This document shows positions 1 through 10,789 of a stretch of 64,000 nucleotides of DNA, piece by piece. The notes under the pieces are model-generated. The model worked only from the letters and a program-made list of their open reading frames with translations. It had not been told where the DNA came from and searched no databases. Every line of letters begins with the position of its first letter. The first letter of the stretch is position 1. The translations under genes and the position numbers were made by a program. The stretch covers positions 62,001-126,000 of the forward strand of contig NZ_JAFIFK010000050.1 of NCBI RefSeq assembly GCF_020832045.1, written 5' to 3'. The stretch is from Halomonas sp. (lineage in GTDB: Bacteria; Pseudomonadota; Gammaproteobacteria; Pseudomonadales; Halomonadaceae).

Positions 1-1189
1 CGCCCGTGGCGGGGCCACCGCACACAGCGCGATTCTCGCCCGCGCGCTGGGCATCCCCGCCGTGGTGGGCGCCGGTGAACGGGTGCTGACGCTGACAAAC
101 GGCTGCGAACTGATTCTCGACGGCGAACGCGGCCGGGTGATTCCGGCCCCTTCCGCCGAGCGCCGTGCCGCGGCGGAGCAGCGCCTGGCCGAGCGCCAGC
201 GCCGCGAAACCGAGGCCTGGCAGGCACGCTTCGAAGAAGCCCGCTGCCGCGACGGGCATCGCGTGGAAGTGGCCGCCAATCTGGGCAATCCGGCGCATAC
301 TGCCGACGCAGTGGAGCGTGGTGCCGAAGGTATCGGCCTGCTGCGAACCGAATTTTTATTCATGGCCCACGCCACGGAGCCGGATCTCGAGACCCAAATC
401 GCGGATTATCGCGAGGCTCTCGAAGCGCTCGACGGCCTTCCGCTAGTCGCCCGCACCATGGATGTGGGTGGCGACAAGCCCCTGCCCTACTGGCCGCTCC
501 CCAGGGAAGACAACCCATTTCTCGGCCTGCGCGGCATTCGGCTCAGCCTGACCCGTCCCGAGGTATTCGAGATACAGCTGAGAGCCTTGCTGATGGCGGC
601 TGCCCCCACTGGCGGGAAGGAATCGAATGGCAGGCCGCGACCTCTGCGCATCATGTTACCGATGGTCAAGGACTTGGGCGAGTTCCGTGAGGCACGCGCT
701 ATCTTCGATCGCCTGCTCGAGGAAATTCCCGCCGACGAGCGCACTACGGACGTCCAGCTTGGCGTGATGATCGAGGTACCCTCGGCAGCGCTGCTGGCAC
801 CGACGCTGGCCGCCGAAGTGGACTTTTTCTCGGTAGGAACCAACGACCTGACCCAGTATGCCCTGGCCATCGATCGCGACCACCCTGCGCTCTCGGCCCA
901 GGCAGATGGTCTCCACCCGGCGGTGCTGCGCCTGATCGAGATGACGGTGGCGGCGGCCCGCAGCCACGGTAAATGGGTCGGCGTGTGCGGTGAATTGGCC
1001 AGCGACCCCCTGGCCATTCCGGTGCTGGTGGGGCTCGGGGTCGACGAACTCTCGGTGAGCGCGCGTCAGGTTCCGCTGGTCAAGGCGCGATTGAAGGAGT
1101 TCGACTTGACCGAGGCTCGCGCCCAGGCCGAGCTGGCCCTGGCCCAGGCCACCAGCGCAGCGGTTCGTGACGCCCTGGAGGTACGCTGA
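1..1189 (+). CDS. fruB: Fructose PTS phosphoenolpyruvate-protein phosphotransferase (EI part of FruB-type fusion), 5' truncated
   Basis: The reading frame is open from base 2, upstream of the ATG used by the ORF track, so the gene starts outside the window. The first visible residues are the EI phosphohistidine motif GGATAHSAILAR, with the active His at visible residue 8. Next come the PEP-binding TIM-barrel motifs, including FFSVGTNDLTQYALAIDRDH and the catalytic Cys in GVCGELASDP. About 395 residues are visible. EI takes phosphate from PEP and passes it to HPr. The neighbours fruK and fruA imply the multidomain fructose version (EIIA-HPr-EI), but the N-terminal domains are not visible, so the symbol rests on context. 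The stop overlaps the fruK start (TGATG). Confidence 0.93.
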   Translation, partial: ARGGATAHSAILARALGIPAVVGAGERVLTLTNGCELILDGERGRVIPAPSAERRAAAEQRLAERQRRETEAWQARFEEARCRDGHRVEVAANLGNPAHTADAVERGAEGIGLLRTEFLFMAHATEPDLETQIADYREALEALDGLPLVARTMDVGGDKPLPYWPLPREDNPFLGLRGIRLSLTRPEVFEIQLRALLMAAAPTGGKESNGRPRPLRIMLPMVKDLGEFREARAIFDRLLEEIPADERTTDVQLGVMIEVPSAALLAPTLAAEVDFFSVGTNDLTQYALAIDRDHPALSAQADGLHPAVLRLIEMTVAAARSHGKWVGVCGELASDPLAIPVLVGLGVDELSVSARQVPLVKARLKEFDLTEARAQAELALAQATSAAVRDALEVR

Positions 1190-2163
1190 TGGCGCGTGTG
1201 CTCACCCTGACGCTGAACCCGGCGCTGGATCTCTCCGTGAGCCTGGAGCGGCTGGTGCCTGGGGCTGTCAATCGCACCCGTGAAACCCACCTGACGGCGG
1301 CCGGCAAAGGGGTGAACGTGGCGCGAGTATTGGCCGAGCTCGGCCACGACGTGACGGTTTCCGGCTTCCTCGGTGCCGACAATGACGGCCCCTTCCTGCG
1401 CGCCTTCGAGGCCATGGGGGTAGAGGACGCCTTCCTGCGCGTGCCTGGCGAGACCCGTATCAACGCCAAGCTGGCCGAAGCCGATGGCCGGATCACCGAC
1501 ATCAACGGTCCCGGAACGACCATTGATGCAACAGCCTGGCAGCGCTTTCTCCACTGGCTCGGTACGCGTGTCGACGATCCCCGGCGCTGCCCCGATGCGG
1601 TGGTCATCGCAGGCAGCCTGCCGCCCGGGGTGACGGCCGACGCGCTCGTCGAACTCATTACCCACCTGCGTGCCGCCGAGCTGCCGGTATGGGTGGATAC
1701 CAGTGGCGAGGCATTGAATCGGGCCATCGAGGCCCGCCCCACTGCGGTCAAACCCAACGAACACGAGCTGGCTGCCTGGGCCGGCGGCACTCTCGACTCG
1801 GCACCGGCACGCCTTGCCGCGGCGCTGCGCCTTTATGCCGCGGGCATCGAGGAGGCCGTGATCTCCGCCGGCCCTGCCGGCGTGCTGTGGGTCAGTCGTC
1901 GCGGCGCCTGGCAGGCCACGCCACCGCCGGTAGCAGTGGTTAGCACCGTGGGCGCCGGCGACACTCTGCTTGCCGCGCTGCTACACGGCGTCGTGTGTGG
2001 CCACCCTCCCGACCAGACGCTGCGCCTGGCCACGGCCCTTTCTGCCGAATCGGTTCGTCATCTGGGCGTGGGTGACATTCACGCCGATGACTTCCCGCAA
2101 CTTCAACAACAGACCCGCGTGCGTCGCCTCAATGACGTCGACGCAGGGGGAGCACTCGCATGA
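1189..2163 (+). CDS. fruK: 1-phosphofructokinase
   Basis: A 324-residue PfkB-family sugar kinase that phosphorylates fructose-1-phosphate, made by the PTS during uptake, to fructose-1,6-bisphosphate in the cytoplasm. The N-terminal substrate motif AAGKGVNVARVLAELG and the C-terminal ATP/catalytic motif VGAGDTLLAALL (about residue 255) are both intact. The length is normal for the family. It overlaps the EI gene by one base and fruA by four (ATGA), so the three genes should be co-transcribed and translationally coupled. The order EI-fusion, fruK, fruA is the standard fructose operon of gammaproteobacteria. Confidence 0.95.
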   Translation: MARVLTLTLNPALDLSVSLERLVPGAVNRTRETHLTAAGKGVNVARVLAELGHDVTVSGFLGADNDGPFLRAFEAMGVEDAFLRVPGETRINAKLAEADGRITDINGPGTTIDATAWQRFLHWLGTRVDDPRRCPDAVVIAGSLPPGVTADALVELITHLRAAELPVWVDTSGEALNRAIEARPTAVKPNEHELAAWAGGTLDSAPARLAAALRLYAAGIEEAVISAGPAGVLWVSRRGAWQATPPPVAVVSTVGAGDTLLAALLHGVVCGHPPDQTLRLATALSAESVRHLGVGDIHADDFPQLQQQTRVRRLNDVDAGGALA

Positions 2164-3905
2164 ACGTGATCATCATCACCGCCTGCCCCAGCGGCATGGC
2201 CACCACCTTCCTCGCTGCCCGTCGCCTGGAGCAGGCCGCACGTCGACTCGGCTGGCAGCCCAGCGTCGAGATGCACAGCCAGCTCGAAAGCGTCGAACCG
2301 ATATCAGCCCAGGCAATTGCCGATGCCGAATTGATCGTCGTCGCTGCCGACCAACTCCCAGCCGCCGAGCGTTTTGCCGGTAAGCGGTTATTCCAGGCCA
2401 CCACCAATGACGCTCTGCGCGACCCCGAGGCTTTCCTGCAGCGCGCCCGGCGCGAGGCCGGCGACTACACGCCATCCGTCACGAGCGCGCCGGCGGAGCC
2501 AGTGCAGGCAGAGCCAGGCGGCAGTCGGATCGTCGCCGTTACGGCCTGCCCCACCGGCGTGGCTCACACCTTCATGGCCGCCGAGGCGCTGAGCGAAGCG
2601 GGCAGGAGTCTGGGACACGCCATTCGCGTCGAGACCCAGGGTTCGGTGGGCGCTCAAAACAAGCTCACCGACGAGGAGATCGCCGCAGCGGACGTGGTGA
2701 TACTCGCCTGCGACATCGAGGTCGATCCCACCCGCTTCGCCGGCAAGCGCATCTACCGCACCTCGACCGGCAATGCGCTGAAAAAACCGCGCCCCACCAT
2801 CGAGACAGCGCTCGACCAGGCCGAGGTTGAGGAGACCGGCAGCTCTCGCCACGGCGACGCGAACCGGAGCACCAAGGAGAATGGGGTCTACAAGCACTTG
2901 CTCACCGGGGTCTCCTTCATGCTGCCCATGGTGGTGGCCGGCGGTCTGTTGATCGCCCTCTCCTTCGTCTTCGGCATCGAGGCCTTCCAGGAAGAAGGCA
3001 CACTGGCCGCGGCGCTGATGCAGATCGGCGGCTGCACCGCTTTCGCCCTGATGATCCCGGTGCTGGCCGGCTACATCGCCTACTCCATCGCCGATCGGCC
3101 GGGTATCGCCCCCGGCATGATCGGCGGCATGCTGGCGGCCGAGATCGAAGCCGGTTTCTTCGGCGGCATCATCGCCGGCTTCCTGGCCGGCTACGTGGCA
3201 CTGGCCGTGACCCGCTACGTCAAACTGCCGGCCAGCGTCGAATCGCTCAAGCCGATCCTGATCATTCCCCTGATCGCGAGTCTGGTCACCGGGCTGACCA
3301 TGATCTACGTGATCGGCGAACCGGTAGCGGCGATACTGGCCGGCCTGACCAGCTTTCTTGCCGGCATGGACGCTACCAATGCGGTGCTGCTGGGCATCCT
3401 GCTTGGCGCCATGATGTGCTTCGACCTGGGTGGTCCGGTCAATAAGGCCGCCTACACCTTCGGCGTCGGCCTGCTAGCCTCCCAGACTTATGCGCCAATG
3501 GCTGCAATCATGGCCGCCGGCATGGTGCCGGCGATCGGCATGGGTATCGCCAGCTTCGTCGCGCGGCACAAGTTCTCCGAACCGGAGCGCGAGGCGGGCA
3601 AGGCGTCGTTCGTGCTGGGGCTATGCTTCATCAGTGAAGGGGCCATCCCCTTCGCCGCCAAAGATCCACTGAGAGTCATTCCGGCATGCATATTGGGCGG
3701 CGCAACGACCGGCGCCCTCTCCATGCTTGTCGGCGCCCAGTTGATGGCGCCCCATGGCGGTATTTTCGTGCTGCTGATCCCCAATGCCATCAGCCCGGCA
3801 CTACTCTACCTGGGCGCCATCGTCGTCGGCTCCCTGATCACTGGCCTGGGCTACGCCGCTATCAAACGCGGCGCGGCGCCGGTCGCGGTGGGCGCCACTG
3901 CCTGA
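2160..3905 (+). CDS. fruA: PTS fructose transporter subunit EIIB'BC
   Basis: A 581-residue inner-membrane permease that imports fructose and phosphorylates it to fructose-1-phosphate. Two EIIB-type domains come first. The N-terminal one has the variant loop ACPSGMATT (Cys9). The second has the canonical phosphocysteine loop ACPTGVAHT (Cys130). A long hydrophobic EIIC domain follows from about residue 240, starting at GVYKHLLTGVSFMLP and containing the polar stretch GGPVNKAAYTFG. The B'-B-C order matches E. coli FruA. The ATG lies inside the fruK stop (ATGA). No clear U-tract terminator is visible after the gene. Confidence 0.95.
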   Translation: MNVIIITACPSGMATTFLAARRLEQAARRLGWQPSVEMHSQLESVEPISAQAIADAELIVVAADQLPAAERFAGKRLFQATTNDALRDPEAFLQRARREAGDYTPSVTSAPAEPVQAEPGGSRIVAVTACPTGVAHTFMAAEALSEAGRSLGHAIRVETQGSVGAQNKLTDEEIAAADVVILACDIEVDPTRFAGKRIYRTSTGNALKKPRPTIETALDQAEVEETGSSRHGDANRSTKENGVYKHLLTGVSFMLPMVVAGGLLIALSFVFGIEAFQEEGTLAAALMQIGGCTAFALMIPVLAGYIAYSIADRPGIAPGMIGGMLAAEIEAGFFGGIIAGFLAGYVALAVTRYVKLPASVESLKPILIIPLIASLVTGLTMIYVIGEPVAAILAGLTSFLAGMDATNAVLLGILLGAMMCFDLGGPVNKAAYTFGVGLLASQTYAPMAAIMAAGMVPAIGMGIASFVARHKFSEPEREAGKASFVLGLCFISEGAIPFAAKDPLRVIPACILGGATTGALSMLVGAQLMAPHGGIFVLLIPNAISPALLYLGAIVVGSLITGLGYAAIKRGAAPVAVGATA

Positions 3906-4135
3906 AGTCTCTTTGTCGCTTTTGGTTTCATCTATTGGCGTGTCGCCTTTCCGGCTTACCGCAACCGGGCAGGCGACAATGATCCCCCCTTCTCCTGCAT
4001 TCGTCTCGCCATGGCGACACGAGCCTGCTATCGGCGTCATAGCATCAATTTTCTATACAAAAGTGTTACCAAGCGCTATAAAAGACATGCACAGCACAAA
4101 AACGTACAGCTTGTGCATAACTTTTGAGGTCGTCC
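3906..4135. other. Intergenic region between fruA and the PAS chemoreceptor
   Basis: A 230-bp gap that becomes AT-rich towards the chemoreceptor start. I could not fit a confident sigma70 or flagellar sigma28 promoter. The short ORFs here (for example 3913..4146) look like chance frames. A GAGG Shine-Dalgarno sequence lies six bases upstream of the ATG at 4136. Confidence 0.6.
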
Positions 4136-5818
4136 ATGCGCCATAACGGTCCGGTAACGCAGAAAGAATATGTGTTGCGGGAAGATGATGTTCTCATCTC
4201 GAAAACCGATACACGAAGCATCATCACCTATGCCAATCGGCGTTTTATAGAAGTCAGCGGTTACGACTATGAGGAGCTGCACGGAGAGCCTCACAACGTC
4301 GTGCGACACCCTGATATGCCGCCCAGCGTCTTCGCCGACATGTGGCACGACCTCAAGGAAGGGGAATTCTGGTCCGGTCTCGTAAAGAACCGGCGCAAGG
4401 ACGGAGATCACTACTGGGTTCGAGCCAACGTCGTTCCGATTCGCGAGAACGGCGTGCTCAAGGGCTTCGCCTCCATCCGGGTCAAGCCCAGCGCTGAAGA
4501 GACCGCTCATGCCGAGAATGTCTATCGGGATATTCGGGAGAATGGGGGGCGCTTCATGGTCAAGCACGGCCGGCCCTACCGGCGTGGCTTGCTGCATGCG
4601 GCCAGACGCATTCAATGGAACAGCCTGTTTACCCGTAGCCTCTTTTCCAGCCTCAGCATCGCTGCGTTGCCAGCAGCCCTGGGCATCTCCGCATGGTCCT
4701 CGATGCCAGCCTCGTCTTCACTGCTCGACGAGGGCTTCATTGCCGCCGGCATGCTGGGCGGGGCACTGCTGGGCTGGATAAACTGGCGAGGCAGCGCACG
4801 TCTGCGCCACTCGCTGCATCAGGCTCACGATTTCTCGCTGCAGGTGGCCGCAGGCAACCTTCGAGCCGAGCTGCCCATGCAAGGCAAGGATGAGCTGGGA
4901 AGAATGCTTGGTGCCATGACCTTCATGCGCCAATCCCTCGGCGCGTTGATCGGCGAGCTGGAGCGGCGCATCGGGATCGTAGAGCCGTCGGTATCGGAGT
5001 TGGTACGAAACAACGACGCCATGGCCAGCCGACTGGAGCAGCAAGCATCCTCGGTACAGCAAACCGCCGCCAGTACGGAACAGATCAGCGCCACGGTCAG
5101 CCAGAGTGCCGAGCACGCTCACCAGGCAAGCGAAGCCACTTTCGGCAATGCCACGGCAGTCGATCATGCCGGTGACGTCATGCAAGCGCTGGCTGCCACC
5201 ATGCAGGAGATCAAGCGACAGGCAGATAACATGGCCAGCATCGTCGGCACCATCGACAGCATCGCTTTTCAAACCAATATCCTGGCTCTCAACGCCTCGG
5301 TGGAAGCAGCACGAGCCGGCGAACACGGTCGCGGTTTTGCCGTAGTGGCCCAAGAGGTGCGCAAGCTTGCCAGCGAGTCGGCGAATGCTGCCCATCGCGT
5401 ACAGTCATTGATCCTTTCGGCTCGTAACGAAATCGAGGCGGGCAGAGGAAGGGCCAGTGAAGCGGAAGAGGCCATGGTGCGTATCAGGACGGCCAGCCAC
5501 AAGGTCAATGGGTTGATGCAGGAGATCAGTGCCGCCACTGCCGAACAGAGCCAGGGAATAGAACAGATCAGCCAGGCCATCGGCGAGATCGACCAGGCGA
5601 CGCAGACAAGCGCCGCCAGTATGCAGCAATACCGCCGGGCAACGGCTTCGCTGGAACGGGAAGTCAGTGCGCTTGCCCACAGCGCAGCGGCCTTCGGGGG
5701 TAGCGATACGATTCCCAAGCACGCAACAGTGACCAGCCATCATGAAAACCGCTTGCCCAGACTTCCAAGCAAGCAGAGCCGCAGGAGCGCGCAAGCCGAG
5801 GAGTGGGAAACGTTTTGA
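4136..5818 (+). CDS. Aer-like methyl-accepting chemotaxis protein with N-terminal PAS domain
   Basis: I chose ATG 4136 over the track's TTG at 4124 because GAGG sits six bases before it, giving 560 residues. Residues 10-120 form a PAS domain of the Aer type ([18 protein letters not shown] and [17 protein letters not shown]), which in Aer binds FAD and senses redox state. Two hydrophobic stretches near residues 165-215 form a membrane hairpin, followed by a HAMP-like linker. The cytoplasmic signalling tip contains [20 protein letters not shown], the CheA/CheW contact hairpin of all MCPs. It stands alone, with no che genes nearby. An aerotaxis or energy-taxis role is inferred from the PAS type. 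Confidence 0.9.
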   Translation: MRHNGPVTQKEYVLREDDVLISKTDTRSIITYANRRFIEVSGYDYEELHGEPHNVVRHPDMPPSVFADMWHDLKEGEFWSGLVKNRRKDGDHYWVRANVVPIRENGVLKGFASIRVKPSAEETAHAENVYRDIRENGGRFMVKHGRPYRRGLLHAARRIQWNSLFTRSLFSSLSIAALPAALGISAWSSMPASSSLLDEGFIAAGMLGGALLGWINWRGSARLRHSLHQAHDFSLQVAAGNLRAELPMQGKDELGRMLGAMTFMRQSLGALIGELERRIGIVEPSVSELVRNNDAMASRLEQQASSVQQTAASTEQISATVSQSAEHAHQASEATFGNATAVDHAGDVMQALAATMQEIKRQADNMASIVGTIDSIAFQTNILALNASVEAARAGEHGRGFAVVAQEVRKLASESANAAHRVQSLILSARNEIEAGRGRASEAEEAMVRIRTASHKVNGLMQEISAATAEQSQGIEQISQAIGEIDQATQTSAASMQQYRRATASLEREVSALAHSAAAFGGSDTIPKHATVTSHHENRLPRLPSKQSRRSAQAEEWETF

Positions 5819-5838
5819 GTAGGAAAAGCATACGGAGT

Positions 5839-5863
5839 AAAAAAGCCCGGCCATGAGCCGGGC
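5839..5863 (-). terminator. Rho-independent terminator after eda
   Basis: GCCCGGC-CATGA-GCCGGGC forms a perfect 7-bp stem with a 5-nt loop. On the minus strand it is followed directly by six T residues. It lies about 50 bp beyond the eda stop and probably ends the zwf-pgl-eda transcript. On the plus strand the same stem lies 27 bp past the chemoreceptor stop, without a U tract. Confidence 0.85.
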
Positions 5864-5914
5864 AATGACAGCACTGGCTGCCGAGAGAGCACAACAAGAC
5901 GGGTGGATAGCCGC

Positions 5915-6577
5915 TCAGTGGTGAAAGCGTTCGGCGGCTTCCCTGGCCAGTTGGCGAATACCGTTCCAATCCTCGGCCTCGACCAGGGATTTTGGCGTCA
6001 GCCATGAGCCACCCACACACATCACGTTCTTCAACATCAGGTAGTCCTCGGCATTGTCGAGGTTGATCCCCCCTGTAGGGCAGAATCGCGCCTCGGGAAT
6101 CGGGCCGGCGAAAGCTTTCAGCGCCTTTACGCCGCCGCTGGCTTCGGCGGGGAAGAACTTGAAGCGCCGATAGCCGTACTGCCAGCCGGTCATCAGCTCG
6201 GACACCGTGGCCACGCCGGGCAGCATCGGCACCGGACTGGTGACGCCGTAACGATAGAGCGCTTCAGTGGTACCGGGGGTGACGACGAAATCGGCACCCA
6301 CCTGCTCGCTCTGCCGATACTGGGCCGGGGTGAGGACGGTACCCACGCCGATACTCGCTTGGGGCAAGGCTTCCTTCAGTCGCTTTACCGCTTCGAGGGC
6401 GCAGTCGGTGCGCAGGGTCACTTCCAATACGGTGAGCCCCCCTTCGACCAGGGCACGGCCCAACGGTACGGCATCCTCGATCCGCTGAATGGCCAGCACC
6501 GGTATCACCTCGGCTTTCAGGCAGATACTGTCGAGTTCGGTAGTCCGCGTGGACGGCAGCTGTTTCTCGATGGTCAT
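5915..6577 (-). CDS. eda: KDPG aldolase (2-dehydro-3-deoxy-phosphogluconate aldolase)
   Basis: Entner-Doudoroff aldolase that splits KDPG into pyruvate and glyceraldehyde-3-phosphate. The start was moved from the track's TTG at 6583 to ATG 6577, which has GGAG eight bases upstream, giving 220 residues. Seen: the catalytic Glu in LEVTLRT, the Schiff-base Lys in RFKFFPAEASGG, and the phosphate-binding FCPTGGINLDNA. It is the last gene of zwf-pgl-eda on the minus strand and is followed by a terminator. edd is not in the window. Control by HexR at the zwf promoter is likely from known gammaproteobacterial biology. Confidence 0.95.
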   Translation of the reverse strand: MTIEKQLPSTRTTELDSICLKAEVIPVLAIQRIEDAVPLGRALVEGGLTVLEVTLRTDCALEAVKRLKEALPQASIGVGTVLTPAQYRQSEQVGADFVVTPGTTEALYRYGVTSPVPMLPGVATVSELMTGWQYGYRRFKFFPAEASGGVKALKAFAGPIPEARFCPTGGINLDNAEDYLMLKNVMCVGGSWLTPKSLVEAEDWNGIRQLAREAAERFHH

Positions 6578-6592
6578 GAGCAAGACTCCAGA

Positions 6593-7270
6593 TCAGGGGG
6601 CCCAGTAAATCGCCAGCGGGCAAGAAAGAAAGGCACGAATCGGCAGCTCGCGCGAATCGTCGCCGGACATGGCCCGGGCCAGCACACTACGCTTGTCGTC
6701 ACCGGTGATATGCAGAACATGGCGCCGCGCCTGATGCAGACGATCGGCGCTCAGGGTGATTCGCGGCTGGGGCTGACTGGGCGTGCGGGCGGCCAGAACC
6801 GGGGCGTCGGTGGTCAACCCCAGCTCCAGCTCACGACTGTCGGGAAACAGCGAGGCGGTATGGCCGTCTGACCCCATGCCCAGCACCACCAGGCTGGCAG
6901 GCCAGGAGAGTGCTTCGATGCGCCGAGTGACGGCCTCGACGCCCTGCTCGGGTGTCTCGTCGTCGGTGGTCAGCGAGACGAAATTGGCCGCGGCTGCAGA
7001 GCCGGTCAGCAAATGCAGACGCACTAGACGCGCGTTGCTTGCCTCGTCGGTCTCCCTTACCCAGCGCTCATCGGCCAGCGTTACCTCGACACGTTCCCAC
7101 GGCAGCTGCTGCCGAGCCAGTGCCTGGAGAAAAGGTACCGGCGTCGATCCACCGGAGAGGACCAACAGCGCACGTTCCTGTCGCGCCAGGTCCTGGCGTA
7201 GCGCCTCACCGGTGGCCTCGGCCAGGTGCTCGGCAAGCTGTTCGCGCGGCTTGGCATCCAAGTGGTTCAT
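6593..7270 (-). CDS. pgl: 6-phosphogluconolactonase
   Basis: Hydrolyses 6-phosphogluconolactone, the zwf product, to 6-phosphogluconate. ATG 7270 fits best: it is one base beyond the zwf stop, with GAGG inside the end of zwf as ribosome site. This gives 225 residues against the track's 235. Family motifs are present: LSGGSTPVPFLQAL near the N-terminus, LADERWV, and GMGSDGHTASLFP, which holds the proposed catalytic His. The length is typical of the DevB/SOL type. Fifteen bases separate it from eda, supporting one transcript. Confidence 0.94.
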   Translation of the reverse strand: MNHLDAKPREQLAEHLAEATGEALRQDLARQERALLVLSGGSTPVPFLQALARQQLPWERVEVTLADERWVRETDEASNARLVRLHLLTGSAAAANFVSLTTDDETPEQGVEAVTRRIEALSWPASLVVLGMGSDGHTASLFPDSRELELGLTTDAPVLAARTPSQPQPRITLSADRLHQARRHVLHITGDDKRSVLARAMSGDDSRELPIRAFLSCPLAIYWAP

Positions 7271-7271
7271 C

Positions 7272-8780
<1,509 letters not shown>

Positions 8781-8809
8781 GTTTGCCCCCATCTGGTTAT
8801 CTTACATAA

Positions 8810-8838
8810 AAAATACGGCGATTCGGCCTGCCCTGCAA
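8810..8838 (-). promoter_or_regulatory. Predicted sigma70 promoter of zwf-pgl-eda
   Basis: On the minus strand TTGCAG (8838-8833) and TATTTT (8815-8810) are separated by exactly 17 bp, giving a start site about 20 bp before the ATG at 8780. This is a motif match only. Confidence 0.55.
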
Positions 8839-8847
8839 CATTTGTTC

Positions 8848-8859
8848 TGTAATATTACA
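8848..8859. promoter_or_regulatory. Perfect 12-bp palindrome, candidate HexR operator
   Basis: TGTAATATTACA is a perfect palindrome just upstream of the predicted zwf -35 element, in the gap shared with hexR. Its TGTAAT/ATTACA half-sites match those of the published gammaproteobacterial HexR motif (TGTAATTAAATTACA), but here they abut without the 3-bp spacer. A looser match, TGTTGTTAAATCACT, lies nearer hexR at about 8933-8947. Either could be the real site. HexR assignment is inferred. Confidence 0.5.
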
Positions 8860-8974
8860 CCAAATATCACGCTTTCAAATCACCAAATTCGCGGTCGAGA
8901 CGACTCCGCGATAGGATAGCCCTAGCTAATGTTGTTAAATCACTACATGACTGTCCTGGAGAGCAACGATCACC

Positions 8975-9835
8975 ATGGCCCACGATCTGCTGCAACGAAT
9001 AAGGCAACGCCTGGAAGAGCTCAACCGCTCTGAGCGCAAGGTAGCAGATGTGATCCTGGCCGACCCAGCCAGAGCCACTGGGTTGAGCATTGCCAGCCTG
9101 GCCCAGGCAGCGTCCGTCAGCGAGCCTACCGTCAATCGTTTCTGCCGCAGCTTCAATGCCAAAGGCTATCCCGATTTCAAGATCAAGCTGGCTCAAAGTC
9201 TGGCTGGCGGCACCCCCTACGTCAGCCAATCGGTAGAGCCCGGTGACGCAGCGGCCGAGTACACCGGCAAGATCTTCGGCGCGACCATCGCCGCCCTGGA
9301 CGAAGCCAGTCGCACCCTCGACCCGGCACGTATCGAGCGGGTGGTGGACTATCTGATCCAGGCCAAGCAAATACACTTCTTCGGTTTGGGTGCCTCTGGC
9401 GCCGTGGCCCAGGATGCACAGCACAAGTTCTTCCGCTTCAACCTGCCGGTCACGGCCTATGTGGACGTTCTCATGCAGCGCATGGTGGCGTCGGCCTGCC
9501 ACACCGGCGACGTGGTGGTGGTCATCTCCTGGACAGGCCGCACCCGCGAACTGGTGGACATCGCCCGCCTGGCGCGTGAGAGCGGCGCCGTGGTGCTGGG
9601 CATCACAGCGCCAAACTCACCGCTCGCCGCAGAGTGCACCGAAACCCTCGAGGTGGCCACACCTGAGGATACCGACGTCTACATGCCAATGACATCGCGC
9701 ATGATCCAGCTCACCTTGATCGACGTTTTGGCCACCGGGGTCACCCTGCGTCGCGGTGAGGACTTCCTGCCCCACCTGAAGAAGATCAAGGACAGCCTGC
9801 TGGAAACCCGCTACCCGGCCACTCGGCAGGATTGA
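8975..9835 (+). CDS. hexR: HexR, RpiR-family regulator of central sugar metabolism
   Basis: A 286-residue regulator. Residues 1-80 form the RpiR helix-turn-helix domain ([16 protein letters not shown] and [21 protein letters not shown]), very close to HexR of Pseudomonas and Shewanella. Residues 125-255 form a SIS sugar-phosphate-binding domain ([19 protein letters not shown]). In known HexR proteins KDPG binding releases the repressor from zwf, edd, eda and gap promoters. Its divergent position opposite zwf supports the same role here, with the shared 194-bp gap probably also serving autoregulation. The Shine-Dalgarno sequence GGAGAG is a little far (about 11 nt) from the ATG. Confidence 0.92.
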   Translation: MAHDLLQRIRQRLEELNRSERKVADVILADPARATGLSIASLAQAASVSEPTVNRFCRSFNAKGYPDFKIKLAQSLAGGTPYVSQSVEPGDAAAEYTGKIFGATIAALDEASRTLDPARIERVVDYLIQAKQIHFFGLGASGAVAQDAQHKFFRFNLPVTAYVDVLMQRMVASACHTGDVVVVISWTGRTRELVDIARLARESGAVVLGITAPNSPLAAECTETLEVATPEDTDVYMPMTSRMIQLTLIDVLATGVTLRRGEDFLPHLKKIKDSLLETRYPATRQD

Positions 9836-9916
9836 GCCCAACGGTCAAAGGGTTGCCAGGGCGCCGCGACGCCACAACAATAGCGGCTTCGTCCTCGCTC
9901 ATGCCATGGAGCCCTC

Positions 9917-10789
9917 ATGCGTCGGATCGCGCTTACCCCTCTCTTTATGCCCGCCATCGCCTTGGCCCTGTTCGCTCAGGTTGCCATCGCCGAGACCTTT
10001 CGCTTCACCGCCATCCCCGACGAGGACCAGGCCCGCCTGGTGGAGCGCTTCGGCAAGGTGGCCGACTATCTCGAGGAGCGCCTCGGCATCGAGGTGGAGT
10101 TCGTGCCGGTGAAGTCATACAGCGCGGCGGTCACCGCCTTCCGCAACGATCAGGTGCAACTGGCCTGGTTCGGCGGTCTGTCGGGTGTGCAGGCGCGCCG
10201 CCTGGTGTCAGGTTCCCAGGCGCTGGCCCAGGGCAGCGAGGACGACGCCTTCATGAGCTACTTCATCGCTCACACGTCCACCGGCCTGACACAAGCCGAT
10301 GAGCTGCCCGACGAGCTCGAGGGCATGAGTCTGACCTTCGGCTCGCGTACCTCTACCTCCGGCCGGCTGATGCCGGAACATTACTTTCGCCAGCGCTTCG
10401 ACGATGTCGACCCGGACCGATTCTTCTCCCGCGTGGGTTACTCGGGCGATCACTCGCGCACCATCGCACTGGTGGAAGCAGGCACCTATGACATCGGCGC
10501 GGTCAATTACACCGTGTGGGAGGCCGCCGTCGAAGATGGCCGAATCAATACCGACCAAGTTCGCGTGATCTGGGCCACTCCCCCCTATCCCGACTACAAC
10601 TGGACTCTGCGCGGCGACGCCGATGAACGTTTCGGCGAAGGCTTCACGGAGAAGGTCCGGGCCGCCTTCCTGGAAATGGACGACCCGGAGCTGCTCGCCT
10701 CTTTCCCACGTGAGGCGTTCATTCCCGCCGACAACGACCTCTACGCCCCCATCGAAGAAGTGGCCGAAGAGCTCGGCCTGCTGCGCTGA
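9917..10789 (+). CDS. PhnD-type ABC transporter substrate-binding protein (phosphonate or putative selenate type)
   Basis: A 290-residue secreted binding protein with a signal peptide over residues 1-25 ending in AIAE. The mature part is PhnD-like: FRFTAIPDEDQARLVERFG, VPVKSYSAAVTAFRNDQVQ and LTFGSRTSTSGRLMPEHYF. This domain family binds phosphonate, phosphite or related oxyanions. The sequence resembles the subgroup annotated as putative selenate-binding proteins, but nothing in the window decides the ligand, and no phn lyase or selenium gene is adjacent. ATG 9917 has GGAG five bases upstream. The stop overlaps the ATPase start (TGATG). Confidence 0.8.
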   Translation: MRRIALTPLFMPAIALALFAQVAIAETFRFTAIPDEDQARLVERFGKVADYLEERLGIEVEFVPVKSYSAAVTAFRNDQVQLAWFGGLSGVQARRLVSGSQALAQGSEDDAFMSYFIAHTSTGLTQADELPDELEGMSLTFGSRTSTSGRLMPEHYFRQRFDDVDPDRFFSRVGYSGDHSRTIALVEAGTYDIGAVNYTVWEAAVEDGRINTDQVRVIWATPPYPDYNWTLRGDADERFGEGFTEKVRAAFLEMDDPELLASFPREAFIPADNDLYAPIEEVAEELGLLR

